Below are positions 8,252-16,640 of a stretch of 46,258 bases of DNA, one piece after another (position 1 is the first letter of the stretch; each line of letters starts with the position of its first letter). The notes beneath the pieces are model-generated. The model was not told where the DNA came from and did no database searches. It worked only from the letters and a program-made list of their open reading frames with translations. The stretch comes from CAZTTH01 sp964615975 (GTDB lineage Bacteria; Verrucomicrobiota; Lentisphaeria; JABSQK01; JAJFLO01), in NCBI GenBank assembly GCA_964615975.1, contig CAZTTH010000028.1:1-46258 (forward strand), read 5' to 3'. Both the position numbers and the translations under genes were made by a program.

Positions 8252-9706
8252 ATGAAAATACCTTTGACTTTTTGTTTAGCCTCCATTCTGGTTTTTCACT
8301 CATCCGCAGGAGCAAAAGCACCGGATGATTGGCAGCCATCCGCCGCTGTTCCTGAGCAACAACTTGCTCCCAATTCAACAGCCGTCGACAACGTCAATTC
8401 CTCTCCGCAATCATCCGGCATCTCCTATCCCGGGACTGCCATGCCGCTGCAGGCCTCTGCCAGAGAACCGGAAACGCGGTATTATTCATTGGGCGAATTG
8501 ATTGAACAGGCACTGAAAACCAATCCTCGCACCCATATCGCCTGGCATAAAGTAAAATCAGCTCAAGCCACCTTGTCGATAGAAGAGTCAGATGCCTACC
8601 CGCAAGTGGAAGTCGGCGGCACCATGAGTGCCAGCCACCGCACCAGCGACGCCGGTCGAACCATTGAAAACAGCAGCCTCGGACCCTATGCGGAAGTTAA
8701 TTACCTGCTCTACGACTTTGGCCGTCGCGATGCCAGGATGAAATCCAGCCAACACCTGGTGATTGCCGCGACTCTGCGTCACGATGCCGCGGTTCAAGAG
8801 GTGATTCTCGGCGTGCAAAATGCCTATTATCAATATTTAACCCTGCGGTACCTGGCCGTCGCCCAGGAGGTGGTGGTTAAGGAAGCCGTGGCCAATCTCG
8901 ATGCCGCCGAAGACCGCCGGCAGAACGGGGTGGCGGCGTTGGCCGATGTGCTTCAGGCCAGGACCGCCTTGGCCCGGGCACGCCTGAAACAAAAAAACAT
9001 CCAGGGTGACATGATGGCGATCAAAGGATCGGTGATGACCAGTGTCGGGTTACCCTTGACGGCGCGGGTCGATATTATTGACATCCCCATCGAAGCTCTT
9101 CCCATTCATTCCGCCAGCGGAAATATTAGTGAATTATTGCTCAAAGCTGTGGATTCCAATCCTCTGCTCCTGGCGGCAAAAAGCGACTACCATGCCGCCA
9201 ATGCCACCATCGATGCCGTGAAAGCCAGGGGCTCACCGACCATTCGCGCCCGTGGCCGCTTTGATGAATTATATGATTCAGGAAAATTGAATGAGGAACT
9301 GCTCGGAGAAATTCAACTCAGTTTCCCCCTCTTCACCGGTTATCAATACCGCTATGAATTACAGCAAGCCGAAGCCGAGGCCCGGCGCAGCGAGGCGGAT
9401 TACAAACTACTGGTGGAACAACGACAAAAGGCGATTTGGAGCAGCTTCTATGATCATCAAACCGCCATCAATACCATTGCCGCGAGCGACGAGCTTTATG
9501 AATTCGCCAGTCAATCCCATGCCATCGCCAGTGGTCGCTACCGTGAAGGGGTCGGCGGAATTTTAGATTTGCTGGCAGCCCAATCGGCATTGGAGGAGGC
9601 GCGCTTCAGCCGTATCCAGGCGCGGATGGATTGGCTGCTTACCTTGGCGCGGTTGCAGTATGACTTGGGAATTCTGGAGAAAAAACCAACACACATCGGA
9701 GATTAA
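8252..9706 (+). CDS. TolC-family outer membrane efflux protein
   Basis: An outer-membrane channel component of a tripartite efflux or type I secretion system. The ATG at 8252 gives a 484-residue protein with a clear signal peptide (MKIPLTFCLASILVFHSSAG, cleavage after AGA-KA). A Pro/Ser/Gln-rich linker of about 60 residues follows. Two OEP repeats come next: LGELIEQALKTNPRTHIAWH opens the first, and the second begins around LLLKAVDSNPLLLAAKSDYH. The long amphipathic helices and YREGVGGILDLLAAQSALE near the end are family hallmarks. The frame can be extended 35 codons to a GTG at 8147, which would bury the signal peptide. It is 5 nt from the adaptor gene, so they form one operon. Confidence 0.9.
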   Translation: MKIPLTFCLASILVFHSSAGAKAPDDWQPSAAVPEQQLAPNSTAVDNVNSSPQSSGISYPGTAMPLQASAREPETRYYSLGELIEQALKTNPRTHIAWHKVKSAQATLSIEESDAYPQVEVGGTMSASHRTSDAGRTIENSSLGPYAEVNYLLYDFGRRDARMKSSQHLVIAATLRHDAAVQEVILGVQNAYYQYLTLRYLAVAQEVVVKEAVANLDAAEDRRQNGVAALADVLQARTALARARLKQKNIQGDMMAIKGSVMTSVGLPLTARVDIIDIPIEALPIHSASGNISELLLKAVDSNPLLLAAKSDYHAANATIDAVKARGSPTIRARGRFDELYDSGKLNEELLGEIQLSFPLFTGYQYRYELQQAEAEARRSEADYKLLVEQRQKAIWSSFYDHQTAINTIAASDELYEFASQSHAIASGRYREGVGGILDLLAAQSALEEARFSRIQARMDWLLTLARLQYDLGILEKKPTHIGD

Positions 9707-9711
9707 TACGC

Positions 9712-10875
9712 ATGCAAATCCAAATCGATCACATTTGTCGCCGTCTCATCCTCCTGCTGGTACTGACTTTGACATTCAGCGGCAGCGGATGCAATCCATT
9801 CAAGTCCTCATCCTCTTCGACTCCACCGCCAGGCGGAAAGCCGCCGCCGGGTTTTGGCGCTGAACCGGTGCCGGTGCTTACCGCCCAGGTTGAAGCCAGG
9901 GACATCCCGGTCCGAATCAATGCCATCGGCACAGTGGAAGCCTCTCATATTGTTGCCATCACCTCCCAGATAGACGGAATTATTACCGCGGTACATGTTG
10001 TTGACGGCCAGAACGTTAATGTCGGAGATCCGCTTTTCACCATTGACGCTGAGCCATTCAAGCTCCGGGTAAAAGTAGCCGAGGCCAACCTTGCCCATGT
10101 CCATGCTGAAGCCGACAAAGCCCGTCTGCAAGTCACCCGCTATGAAGCGCTGGTCGACAAGGAATATGTCAGCAAGGATCAATACGACCAGGCAGTGGCG
10201 ACGTTGAAAATCCAGGAGGCAGCCATCCGGATGGTTGAAACCACGATCGAACAGGCCAAACTCGACTTGAGCTATACGGTAATAGCCGCTCCAATCGCGG
10301 GACGCGCCGGTGAATCATTGGTCAAAGCCGGCAATCTGATTCGGGCCCGCGACACCAGCATGCCGTTAATTAAAATCAATCGCCTGATCCCGGCGCAGGT
10401 GCGATTCGCGGTGCCGGAACACTATCTCATGGAAATCCGCGAGCTGCATTCCCAGAGCGCGTTGCTGGTGCAGGCCCGGGTTAAGCAAACAGCACAACCG
10501 GAGGTCAGCGGCACGCTGTCATTTATCGACAATCTGGTCGATCGCCGGACCGGGATGATCACATTGAAAGCGGATTTCCCCAATACCGATAAAAAACTTT
10601 GGCCGGGCCAGTTCGTCGATGTCAATTTAATCCTCTATACCAAATCACAAGTGCTGTCGATTCCCTCGCAAGCAATCGAAACCGGACAACAGGGCAGCTA
10701 CGTGTGGGTGGTAAAAGCGGATTTCAGCATCGAGAACCGGTTGATTAAAACCGGATTGGCCACTGGGACGATCACCGAAATTACCCAGGGATTGAATCTG
10801 GATGAGACCGTGGTCATCGAAGGTCAGTTACGCCTGGGACCGCATAGCAAGGTGGGGATAAAAACGGCGCTTTAA
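9712..10875 (+). CDS. RND/MFP efflux periplasmic adaptor lipoprotein
   Basis: A membrane-fusion protein of the AcrA/MdtA type that links an inner-membrane pump to a TolC channel. The 387 residues begin with a lipoprotein-like signal (RRLILLLVLTLTF, then SGSGC with Cys27; the lipobox is not ideal) and a Ser/Pro/Gly-rich spacer. A lipoyl half (IVAITSQIDGIITAVHVVDG) follows, then an alpha-hairpin (about 120-190), the second lipoyl half (IAAPIAGRAGESLVKAGNLI), and the beta-barrel with VDRRTGMITLKADFPN and LWPGQFVDVNLIL, typical of RND adaptors. The usual next gene, an RND pump, is absent. The pump must be elsewhere, or the pair works with another transporter. Confidence 0.92.
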   Translation: MQIQIDHICRRLILLLVLTLTFSGSGCNPFKSSSSSTPPPGGKPPPGFGAEPVPVLTAQVEARDIPVRINAIGTVEASHIVAITSQIDGIITAVHVVDGQNVNVGDPLFTIDAEPFKLRVKVAEANLAHVHAEADKARLQVTRYEALVDKEYVSKDQYDQAVATLKIQEAAIRMVETTIEQAKLDLSYTVIAAPIAGRAGESLVKAGNLIRARDTSMPLIKINRLIPAQVRFAVPEHYLMEIRELHSQSALLVQARVKQTAQPEVSGTLSFIDNLVDRRTGMITLKADFPNTDKKLWPGQFVDVNLILYTKSQVLSIPSQAIETGQQGSYVWVVKADFSIENRLIKTGLATGTITEITQGLNLDETVVIEGQLRLGPHSKVGIKTAL

Positions 10876-10879
10876 TATC

Positions 10880-10916
10880 GGGCGCGCTTGCAGGTCTTCT
10901 CACCTGGGCGCAGCCC
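10880..10916 (+). terminator. GC-rich stem-loop after the adaptor gene
   Basis: Starting 5 nt past the stop codon, GGGC-GCGC-(TTG)-CAGGT pairs with ACCTG-(G)-GCGC-(A)-GCCC around a 6-nt loop. It would be a stable interrupted stem of 13 pairs. No U-run follows, so it may be a weak terminator or an mRNA 3'-end stabiliser rather than a classic intrinsic terminator. Confidence 0.4.
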
Positions 10917-11062
10917 GCAACCCAGTTTCATCCTGCCGCATGGCAGTACAGACATGAAAGCGAAACACTTCAAGCAAAGTCTAATTTCACTTTGAAACGT
11001 GAAAGCAGCGAAATTTTCTTGTTATTCAAGTAAAATGTTGGGGGATAAGATTCGGATCACCC

Positions 11063-12676
11063 GTGATAATTTTTAAACCAACCTTACGCCAATTACTGGC
11101 AATTCTGATTGTCATAATCGGCGCGTTCTTCTCCTCTCCGTTTCTGGATTATCAGCATTACATCGCTCAGGGTGATCATGGCCGTGATTTTTACGCGATC
11201 CAGGCGGTCGCTCAAGGGGATCTTCCTTACCAGGACTTTTGGTGGCCTTACGGCCCGTTAATGCCGTATTATTACGCGGGTTTTTATCGCCTGTTTGATG
11301 GCAATATAAACAGCATCATGCTGGCCAGTGAAATCCTGAAAATCATGGCAGTGTTCTGCTTTTATTTGACCCTCAACACCTTTGGAGCCTCCCCCATGGT
11401 ATCCTTTGCCGGCGCCATCTGGTTTTATACCTATTACCCCTACTTTTTTTATACCTATAATCATAACGGCGGCATCACCTTGATCTTAATAGTGTTGTAT
11501 CTATTGGGAAAATATTCACAACGCGATGACCCCAAATACCGCTGGACTGCGCTGTTTTTTTTAACCCTGCTGATGTTCGTCAAGGTCAATTTCGGGCTTG
11601 CGAATCTGCTGGCATACATGGTCGCAATCACCTTTATTGATCACCGCCGCGCGACCCCATTCTCAGAGGAAAGAAAAATCTATTATCTGGTCAGTCTGAT
11701 ACTTATGCCCCTGATGGCGCTGATGGTCTATTTGAGACTCACAGCGGGATTGGATCGTTTTGAATTAAAACAATGTTTTCCATTTTTACCCGGTTATGAT
11801 CCCGGCAAGACCTCGATCAGTAACGCCATCTTTACTTACATCCGGCACTTCTATGAGGCACAGAATTCTTTTCAATCCTATCAGAATTTCGCTTTCATTA
11901 TTTTGGGTTGTCTGGCCTTTTTGCTGATTCAATCCTGGCGGCGATCGCCCCCAAATGGCGCCCGCAAGCAATTCCTGCTGGTTGCGGGAATTTTATTATT
12001 ATTTACTCTCTGCAATCTCCATGAATTTATCAGAAGTGGAACCATCTATCGCGGTTTATGGGCAAGACCCTGTGAGTATCTGTTCCTTTTCTTTATCATC
12101 GCGACAGCGCTGGCAGGTCAATCACTGATGATCCAGGGATTGATCGTGACCCCGATAATCCTTATGTCGTTTATGACCTCCACCGCACTTTTTCAAGCAC
12201 TCCATGAGCATAAGGAGGGGAGTTCGATATTCCTGACTCACGGCGGGGGAAAACTTTACAGCCGCAATTCGGCGGGTTGGTATGACACTGTCTTCGAATC
12301 CTGTCGTTATCTCAACACACATCTGGGGGAAAACGAAAGTTTCCTGGCACTGCCCAACGATCCATTGTATTATTTCCTGACCAACAAGAAAAGTCCGGTT
12401 CAAATGCTTAATTTTTTTGCCTACCTCAATATTCCGATTGAGCAGGAACAAAAAATCATTAACCGCATTAAGGAGATGAAGATTCGCTACATTTTAGTCT
12501 CGAATCAAATAAACAACCCGGAAACAGGCTATGGAATATTTGGCAAAACCCATTGTCAATTGTTGCAGCAATTCATCGGCAATCATTTCGCTGTGGCAGC
12601 TACATTCGGCGAGGGAGATAAAACTCCGGGATGGTGCGAACCCCATGCGACCGCAATTTTAAAACGGATACCATAA
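11063..12676 (+). CDS. Multi-pass membrane protein, GT-C glycosyltransferase-like
   Basis: A 537-residue integral membrane protein with about ten hydrophobic segments, starting with LLAILIVIIGAFFSSPFLDY. The first periplasmic loop carries acidic residues in the form GDHGRDFYAIQAVAQGDLPY followed by DFWWPYGPLMPYYYAG. That layout is common in GT-C family enzymes (ArnT/PMT-like), which use polyprenyl-phosphate sugars. The last 130 residues are soluble. The start is a GTG because no ATG is available; a purine-rich GGGGATAAG lies about 13 nt upstream. The sugar and acceptor are unknown. It stands alone on its strand, ending before repeat copy C. Confidence 0.65.
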   Translation: MIIFKPTLRQLLAILIVIIGAFFSSPFLDYQHYIAQGDHGRDFYAIQAVAQGDLPYQDFWWPYGPLMPYYYAGFYRLFDGNINSIMLASEILKIMAVFCFYLTLNTFGASPMVSFAGAIWFYTYYPYFFYTYNHNGGITLILIVLYLLGKYSQRDDPKYRWTALFFLTLLMFVKVNFGLANLLAYMVAITFIDHRRATPFSEERKIYYLVSLILMPLMALMVYLRLTAGLDRFELKQCFPFLPGYDPGKTSISNAIFTYIRHFYEAQNSFQSYQNFAFIILGCLAFLLIQSWRRSPPNGARKQFLLVAGILLLFTLCNLHEFIRSGTIYRGLWARPCEYLFLFFIIATALAGQSLMIQGLIVTPIILMSFMTSTALFQALHEHKEGSSIFLTHGGGKLYSRNSAGWYDTVFESCRYLNTHLGENESFLALPNDPLYYFLTNKKSPVQMLNFFAYLNIPIEQEQKIINRIKEMKIRYILVSNQINNPETGYGIFGKTHCQLLQQFIGNHFAVAATFGEGDKTPGWCEPHATAILKRIP

Positions 12677-12721
12677 AACCGGAGTGGGGGTTGGCGGGCA
12701 AATTGCCATTCGGAGAACCTA

Positions 12722-12813
12722 GCCTGCACACCGTCGAATTTTCGAACACCGCGATTCCGCTCAGGCGGGGAATCGGGTCAACATTTTCTAAAACCTGATC
12801 GTGATCAGTATCA
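12722..12813 (+). repeat. 90-bp dispersed intergenic repeat, copy C
   Basis: A degenerate copy. The 5' palindrome is lost (GCCTGCACACCGTC), but CGAATTTTCGAACACCGCG, TTCCGCTCAGG, TTTTCTAAAACCTGATCGTG and ATCAGTATCA are retained. It sits in the gap between the convergent GT-C gene and the CBS-domain gene. Confidence 0.75.
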
Positions 12814-12866
12814 CCATACGATGCTTAATGGCAGCCTGCGGGCTCCGGTCTTTCGTGCCGGAGTTC

Positions 12867-13280
12867 TCAATGAGAATGAAATCGCGTTTGCAGGATGGTC
12901 GATAATGCCCGACACACATCAACCATGGTGAAAATACCAACCAGTTTGCCATTCTGAGAAACAATGGCACTGCCATAATGGTGGGTAGCCATGGTGTCGC
13001 AAACCTCATGGAGCAGGTGGTCAGGAGCTATGATATACGGATTCAGTTGACAGACATCGACCACTTTCATTCGGGAAAAATCAGCCCCGATGGTTCCCAG
13101 CGCGGTTTTCAAATCCCGCTCGCTGAGTATCCCGATAATCTTGTCGCCTTCCATTACCGGGAGATGGCGTATCTTGAATTTGGCCATCATTTTGTCCGCC
13201 TCGATGACGCTGGCATTCTCCGCGATGGCATGCGGTTGATAGGTCATGAATTTTTGAATGGTCGGTTCTGCTTTGCTCAT
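12867..13280 (-). CDS. Tandem CBS-domain protein
   Basis: A 137-residue protein made of two CBS domains, about residues 8-62 and 74-130. Each has the usual pattern: VIEADKMMAKFKIRHLPVME with GILSERDL in the first, LHEVCDTMATHHYGSAIVSQ with GIFTMVDV in the second. Such stand-alone CBS pairs bind adenine nucleotides (AMP, ATP, SAM) between the domains and act as energy sensors, often on partner proteins. No partner domain is fused here. The membrane-anchored unknown protein upstream on the same strand is 24 nt away and may be co-transcribed. Confidence 0.92.
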   Translation of the reverse strand: MSKAEPTIQKFMTYQPHAIAENASVIEADKMMAKFKIRHLPVMEGDKIIGILSERDLKTALGTIGADFSRMKVVDVCQLNPYIIAPDHLLHEVCDTMATHHYGSAIVSQNGKLVGIFTMVDVCRALSTILQTRFHSH

Positions 13281-13304
13281 CTTTTATCTCTTCCAGTTTA
13301 ATGT

Positions 13305-13790
13305 TTATTCAGGTGATTTCGTTTCGCCAGGAGATTCGCCCACATGTCGACATTCGAACCCGCAGCCTAATTTCTGTAATTGTTGGACACGTTCGGCAGT
13401 CAGTACAATGCTCTTGAATGACTCGTTGAATTTCTTGAACAAATCATCCGCGCAGGTGATCGCGATATCAACACCGGCACACTCCAATCCCCTGCGATCG
13501 AACCACCGCGCAATATCCCGGCGCAAGGTTTCAGCAATTCGTAACACATCCATGCCTTCATCAATCTGGATTTGAAAAATGGCGCGATAGCCTTTGCCAT
13601 TTTCATGCTGCTCTTCACGGAAATCGATGTTTTGGAGGTTGTAGCGCTCGCGGACCGCTTCAAGCAAGCCAGGGGTATATTGATCTTTTATGCCACGGAG
13701 ATCATCGCGGACAAAATATAATTTGATGATTCTAAATAACAAAAACGCAACACAAAACGCGGCAAATAATCCGATGATCATGGTAAACAT
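13305..13790 (-). CDS. Membrane-anchored protein of unknown function
   Basis: A 161-residue protein with one N-terminal hydrophobic segment (IIGLFAAFCVAFLLFRIIKLY, about residues 5-25). A soluble domain of about 120 residues follows and contains RAIFQIQIDEGMDVLRIAET and GVDIAITCADDLFKKFNES. The C-terminus has CGFECRH and an acidic tail. I recognise no domain. The topology suggests a short inner-membrane anchor with the domain in the cytoplasm or periplasm. It lies 24 nt upstream of the CBS protein on the same strand, so the two may work together. That the gene is real is supported by regular codon-like composition and tight spacing. Confidence 0.6.
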   Translation of the reverse strand: MFTMIIGLFAAFCVAFLLFRIIKLYFVRDDLRGIKDQYTPGLLEAVRERYNLQNIDFREEQHENGKGYRAIFQIQIDEGMDVLRIAETLRRDIARWFDRRGLECAGVDIAITCADDLFKKFNESFKSIVLTAERVQQLQKLGCGFECRHVGESPGETKSPE

Positions 13791-14000
13791 AAATGCCTAT
13801 CTCCTATTTAGAAGTTAGCAGAAAAGAGTGTCGTTTGTAGTGATGTCGATAAAATTTTTTACGCGGTTATGCGCTAGCGAGCACACTATGAACGGCGTCA
13901 CTCAAGAGATGAAAATGTCCGGACACCCTTTTCGACTAACCTCTAATTAAACTGCAAGTCGTCGTATGTGTTTACTGTCATGGAAGATAAACAGAGATGC

Positions 14001-14047
14001 CGGTGGTTAAAAGGAGCTTAGATCTCCAGATCTGAGCTTAATCACCG
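14001..14047. repeat. Long interrupted palindrome
   Basis: GGTGGTTA (14002-14009) and AGCTTAGATCT (14015-14025) pair with AGATCTGAGCT (14028-14038) and TAATCACC (14039-14046) across a 2-nt centre. The arms contain two G-T pairs, and a 5-nt AAAGG bulge sits on one side. One more C-G pair closes the outer end. This gives about 20 paired positions. Confidence 0.75.
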
Positions 14048-14082
14048 CAGGTCGGGGTATGTGTTTAGGGTCGGTTGGAGTA

Positions 14083-14152
14083 CAGGCTTTAGCCTGCTGT
14101 AAATAACCATAACTGATTGGCGTAAGCCAACCAGCATACAAACTTTGGTTTG
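14083..14152. repeat. Three consecutive short palindromes (REP-like)
   Basis: CAGGC-TTTA-GCCTG lies at 14083-14096. CTGaTTGGC-GTAA-GCCAAcCAG lies at 14113-14134 with one mismatch. CAAAC-TTTG-GTTTG lies at 14139-14152. Each is a short stem with a 4-nt loop, spaced 4-16 nt apart, in non-coding DNA. The form recalls REP-type extragenic palindromes. No transposase is adjacent. Confidence 0.65.
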
Positions 14153-14230
14153 CGGTAGATTTTAGCTTCAATCGTGATGAACTTAATCCTACCATGCGGC
14201 AGGAGAACTTCAGGCACTGCCGGTCTCGAA

Positions 14231-14809
14231 TCAGTAGACAACATTCTTATTGCGCCCCTCTTTCATAATCGCGTTTCGTTCGATTTCGACCTGGGCGGCG
14301 GTATCCATTATTTCCAGGAGTATCATGACTCGCTGGGCATTCGAAGTATTGCGGTCGAAGATCGCCTTCATTCCCTGATATGGACCTGACACCACCTCGA
14401 CGATTTCTCCGCGGGTGTATTCATCGGTATTGATGATCAAGACGTCGTTGGTGCAGCGACGCTGAATTTCGCCAATCACTTCTCCGGGGACCCGGGTTGG
14501 CGTATTGCCGAATGCCACAATCCCGGCCACGCCCAAGGTTGAGCGAAGGGCAGGATATAAATCCCAATTGGGGATGCGGACAAATAAATAACGGCCAAAC
14601 ATAGGCAGTGTCCGCCATTGAAGTTTGTGATGGTAAACCCGCTTTACCTTTATGAATGGGAGAAACACGGAAAATTTTTGCCGTCGCAACTGCATCGCGG
14701 CGTAGCGCTCGACACTCGGCTTGGTATAGACACAATACCAGTGAAGAAATTTTTCATTGGCATCAGTCGGAGTGTTTTCTGGAGAGGAATCTGGAGCTGG
14801 GTTGATCAT
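14231..14809 (-). CDS. NusG/UpxY-like transcription antitermination protein
   Basis: A specialised NusG paralogue. The 192-residue form (ATG at 14809) has an unstructured N-terminal 20 residues, then an NGN domain (about 21-115). That domain begins LHWYCVYTKPSVERYAAMQL and contains PMFGRYLFVRI and the LGVAGIVAFG segment. A KOW motif follows (RGEIVEVVSGPYQGMKAIF, about 133-151). NusG paralogues of this length (UpxY, RfaH types) extend transcription of particular operons, often surface polysaccharide ones. Here the genes downstream on the same strand are the anchored unknown and CBS proteins, and the sugar locus is 6 kb away, so its target is unclear. A longer frame reaches 14866, next to repeat copy D. 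Confidence 0.88.
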   Translation of the reverse strand: MINPAPDSSPENTPTDANEKFLHWYCVYTKPSVERYAAMQLRRQKFSVFLPFIKVKRVYHHKLQWRTLPMFGRYLFVRIPNWDLYPALRSTLGVAGIVAFGNTPTRVPGEVIGEIQRRCTNDVLIINTDEYTRGEIVEVVSGPYQGMKAIFDRNTSNAQRVMILLEIMDTAAQVEIERNAIMKEGRNKNVVY

Positions 14810-14858
14810 TGCCTGGGTGGTGATGAATATTGTGGTATTCGTATAATTGTGAGTGTTG

Positions 14859-14949
14859 GACTGCAAACGGTGGTATTTTCGTATGTTGGCGTTCCATTCA
14901 GGCTGGGAATCGTGAAAGTTTTATCTAAAACCAACTCCGGTTCAGCATC
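14859..14949 (+). repeat. 90-bp dispersed intergenic repeat, copy D
   Basis: A diverged copy with GACTGCAAACGGTGGTATTT at the 5' end, TTGGCGTTCCATTCAGGCTG in the middle, the conserved ATCTAAAACC block, and CCGGTTCAGCATC at the end. The 3' CCTGAT arm has decayed to CCAACT. It lies just upstream of the NusG-like gene (minus strand) and downstream of lhgO. Confidence 0.7.
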
Positions 14950-15055
14950 GCCATGCGTTTTTTCTCCGTTTATTTGTAGCCTGCATCGCGGGTTAATCAA
15001 TGCCTTTATGTTTAGATTTTCTTTCCCGAAGGAAATCCGAACCCAAGGGACTTAT

Positions 15056-16255
15056 TCAATGAAAGAGCTCTGAGGGCAACTGGGATATCACATGATCGGC
15101 AATCGCCAATGAGGCGGTAGCGCCGGGACTTGGTGCGTTCAGGACATGAAAAGATTTATCCCCCGCCATGAGATGAAAATCCTGCAGCAATTGACCGTCT
15201 GTCGACATCGCTTGAGCTCTGACTCCCGCTTGTCCAATCACCAGATCATCGGGAGTAACCGCCGGCACCAGTTTCTGCAACCGCCGGCAGAACGCGTTCC
15301 GGTTCACTGTAGTATATATTTCCTGCGCGCTTAAAGCCGGATAACGGCAGATAAAACGCCAGAGACCGGGATAGGTGAAGGCCTGCCACCACTCTGGCAA
15401 ATTAAAAGCGAAACGGGCATACGCCTCGCGAGCGCCGGCCAGAGCCGCGTTGGGACCAGCCTCCACCCCGCCAGATATCATCCGGGTAAAATGAACCCCA
15501 AGAAAAGGGAAGCGAGGATCGGGAACGGGATAAATCAAATGGCGAACCAGAGTGGCGCATGAAGGTTTCAATTGATAATATTGACCGCGAAACGGCACGA
15601 TCTGGAGCGCGCATGTCTCCCCGGCCATCTTGCAGACACGATCACCATACAGGCCAGCGCAATTAATGAGATAATCCGTTTCAATCGGGTCTTGGGAAGT
15701 GATGAGACGCAATCCACGGTTATGGCCATTTATCATTTTTACTTCGGTGCTGAGGTGAAACTGGCCGCCAGCGGATTCAATATGGCGTTGCAATTCCCGG
15801 CATACTTCGGCATAATCGACAATACCCTCTTCGGGGACATGAAGCGCGGCGCACCCCACGGCATGAGGTTCATATTCCTTGATCTCACAATGAGGCACCC
15901 ATTTCATCCCCTGCAAACCATTCGCCATCCCCTGGGCCTGCAATACCCGCAGGCGCCCGACTTCGGCAACATCGGTGGCGACCACCAGTTTGCCGCAGAG
16001 TTCATGAGGAATGCCATTCTCAAGGCAAAATCGCGTCATTTGCCGGATCCCGCTCACCGCCAATCCGGCCTTGTACGATCCGGGACGATAATACAATCCG
16101 GCATGCAGCACGCCGCTGTTATGACTGCTCTGATGCCGCCCCACTCCTGATTCTTTTTCCACAACGACCACTTGTATGGGCGCCTTTTTGAGGGCTAGTT
16201 TATAGGCCAGCGCCAAACCGATGATACCGCCGCCGACTATGGTGATGTGTTTCAT
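15056..16255 (-). CDS. lhgO: L-2-hydroxyglutarate oxidase/dehydrogenase LhgO
   Basis: A FAD-dependent enzyme that oxidises L-2-hydroxyglutarate to 2-oxoglutarate, in most bacteria passing electrons to the quinone pool. The 399 residues have the family length. The dinucleotide-binding motif is IVGGGIIGLALAYKLA (6-21), followed by the acidic VVVEKE strand end and the diagnostic HQSSHNSGVLHAGLYY (about 41-56). The DAO-type fold continues with TDYLINCAGLYGDRVC and a C-terminal FAD segment FHVLNAPSPGATASLAIADH. The neighbours do not suggest a pathway (no glutarate genes). Identification is strong. Confidence 0.93.
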   Translation of the reverse strand: MKHITIVGGGIIGLALAYKLALKKAPIQVVVVEKESGVGRHQSSHNSGVLHAGLYYRPGSYKAGLAVSGIRQMTRFCLENGIPHELCGKLVVATDVAEVGRLRVLQAQGMANGLQGMKWVPHCEIKEYEPHAVGCAALHVPEEGIVDYAEVCRELQRHIESAGGQFHLSTEVKMINGHNRGLRLITSQDPIETDYLINCAGLYGDRVCKMAGETCALQIVPFRGQYYQLKPSCATLVRHLIYPVPDPRFPFLGVHFTRMISGGVEAGPNAALAGAREAYARFAFNLPEWWQAFTYPGLWRFICRYPALSAQEIYTTVNRNAFCRRLQKLVPAVTPDDLVIGQAGVRAQAMSTDGQLLQDFHLMAGDKSFHVLNAPSPGATASLAIADHVISQLPSELFH

Positions 16256-16636
16256 TTATTCGCTTTATAAATTTGCTTTTTGCCGTCATTTAAGTATAGA
16301 ACAGCAGATTGATATTTTTATGTGGTTACTTTATCCGGTTTTCATGGCCACTACTAATTTATCCGCTGACAACCTGAGAGGTAGACTGCAAGCAACCGAA
16401 TTTTCGCACATCGCCGCTCCCATCAGGCTGGTTTTCGTGTTATCTTTTTCTAAAACCTGTTTGGGTTCAGTATATTATTGATGGCTGATGTTGTGGTTTA
16501 TCACCTTCGCTGAGCTGAGAAGATAAACTCGCAGTATGTCAGAATCGAAAACGTCACCAAAGAATCTTGTTTTTGCCAAACCGCTCATGGACACGAATAA
16601 ACTCACAGATCTAATGATGACCGGGGAGGTCTCCCA
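16256..16636. other. Intergenic region, 381 nt, between divergent lhgO and ruvA
   Basis: It contains repeat copy E (16384-16473) and a possible 34-codon leader frame (16536-16640) overlapping the ruvA start. The rest should hold the promoters of lhgO (minus) and ruvA (plus); I could not pick convincing -35/-10 pairs. Confidence 0.5.
16384..16473 (+). repeat. 90-bp dispersed intergenic repeat, copy E
   Basis: This copy reads GACTGCAAGCAACCGAATTT, then CATCGCCGCTCCCATCAGG, TTTTTCTAAAACCTG and TTTGGGTTCAGTAT. CCCATCAGG and CCTGTTTGGG can pair with one mismatch and one extra T. The outer CCC/GGG pairs replace the CCAA/TTGG pairs of the consensus, which hints at selection for pairing. Confidence 0.8.
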
Positions 16637-16640
16637 ATGA
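16536..16640 (+). CDS. Possible 34-residue leader ORF coupled to ruvA
   Basis: An ATG frame encodes 34 residues (MSESKTSPKNLVFAKPLMDT and onward) and ends in TGA that overlaps the ruvA ATG as ATGA. Its last codons contain the ruvA ribosome binding site. No ribosome binding site precedes the frame, and the protein has no recognisable feature. It could be a coupling leader, the tail of a lost gene, or chance. Confidence 0.25.
   Translation: MSESKTSPKNLVFAKPLMDTNKLTDLMMTGEVSQ

Larger units (their letters stand above)
13791..14230. other. Intergenic region, 440 nt, rich in palindromes
   Basis: No convincing gene. It contains a 26-nt imperfect direct repeat (13954-13979 and 14047-14072, 21 of 26 identical) and four hairpins listed separately. 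The first direct repeat begins with ACTGCAAG, like the 5' end of the 90-bp repeat family, so it may include a truncated copy. The promoter of the membrane-anchored protein (start 13790, minus) should lie at the left edge. Confidence 0.6.
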
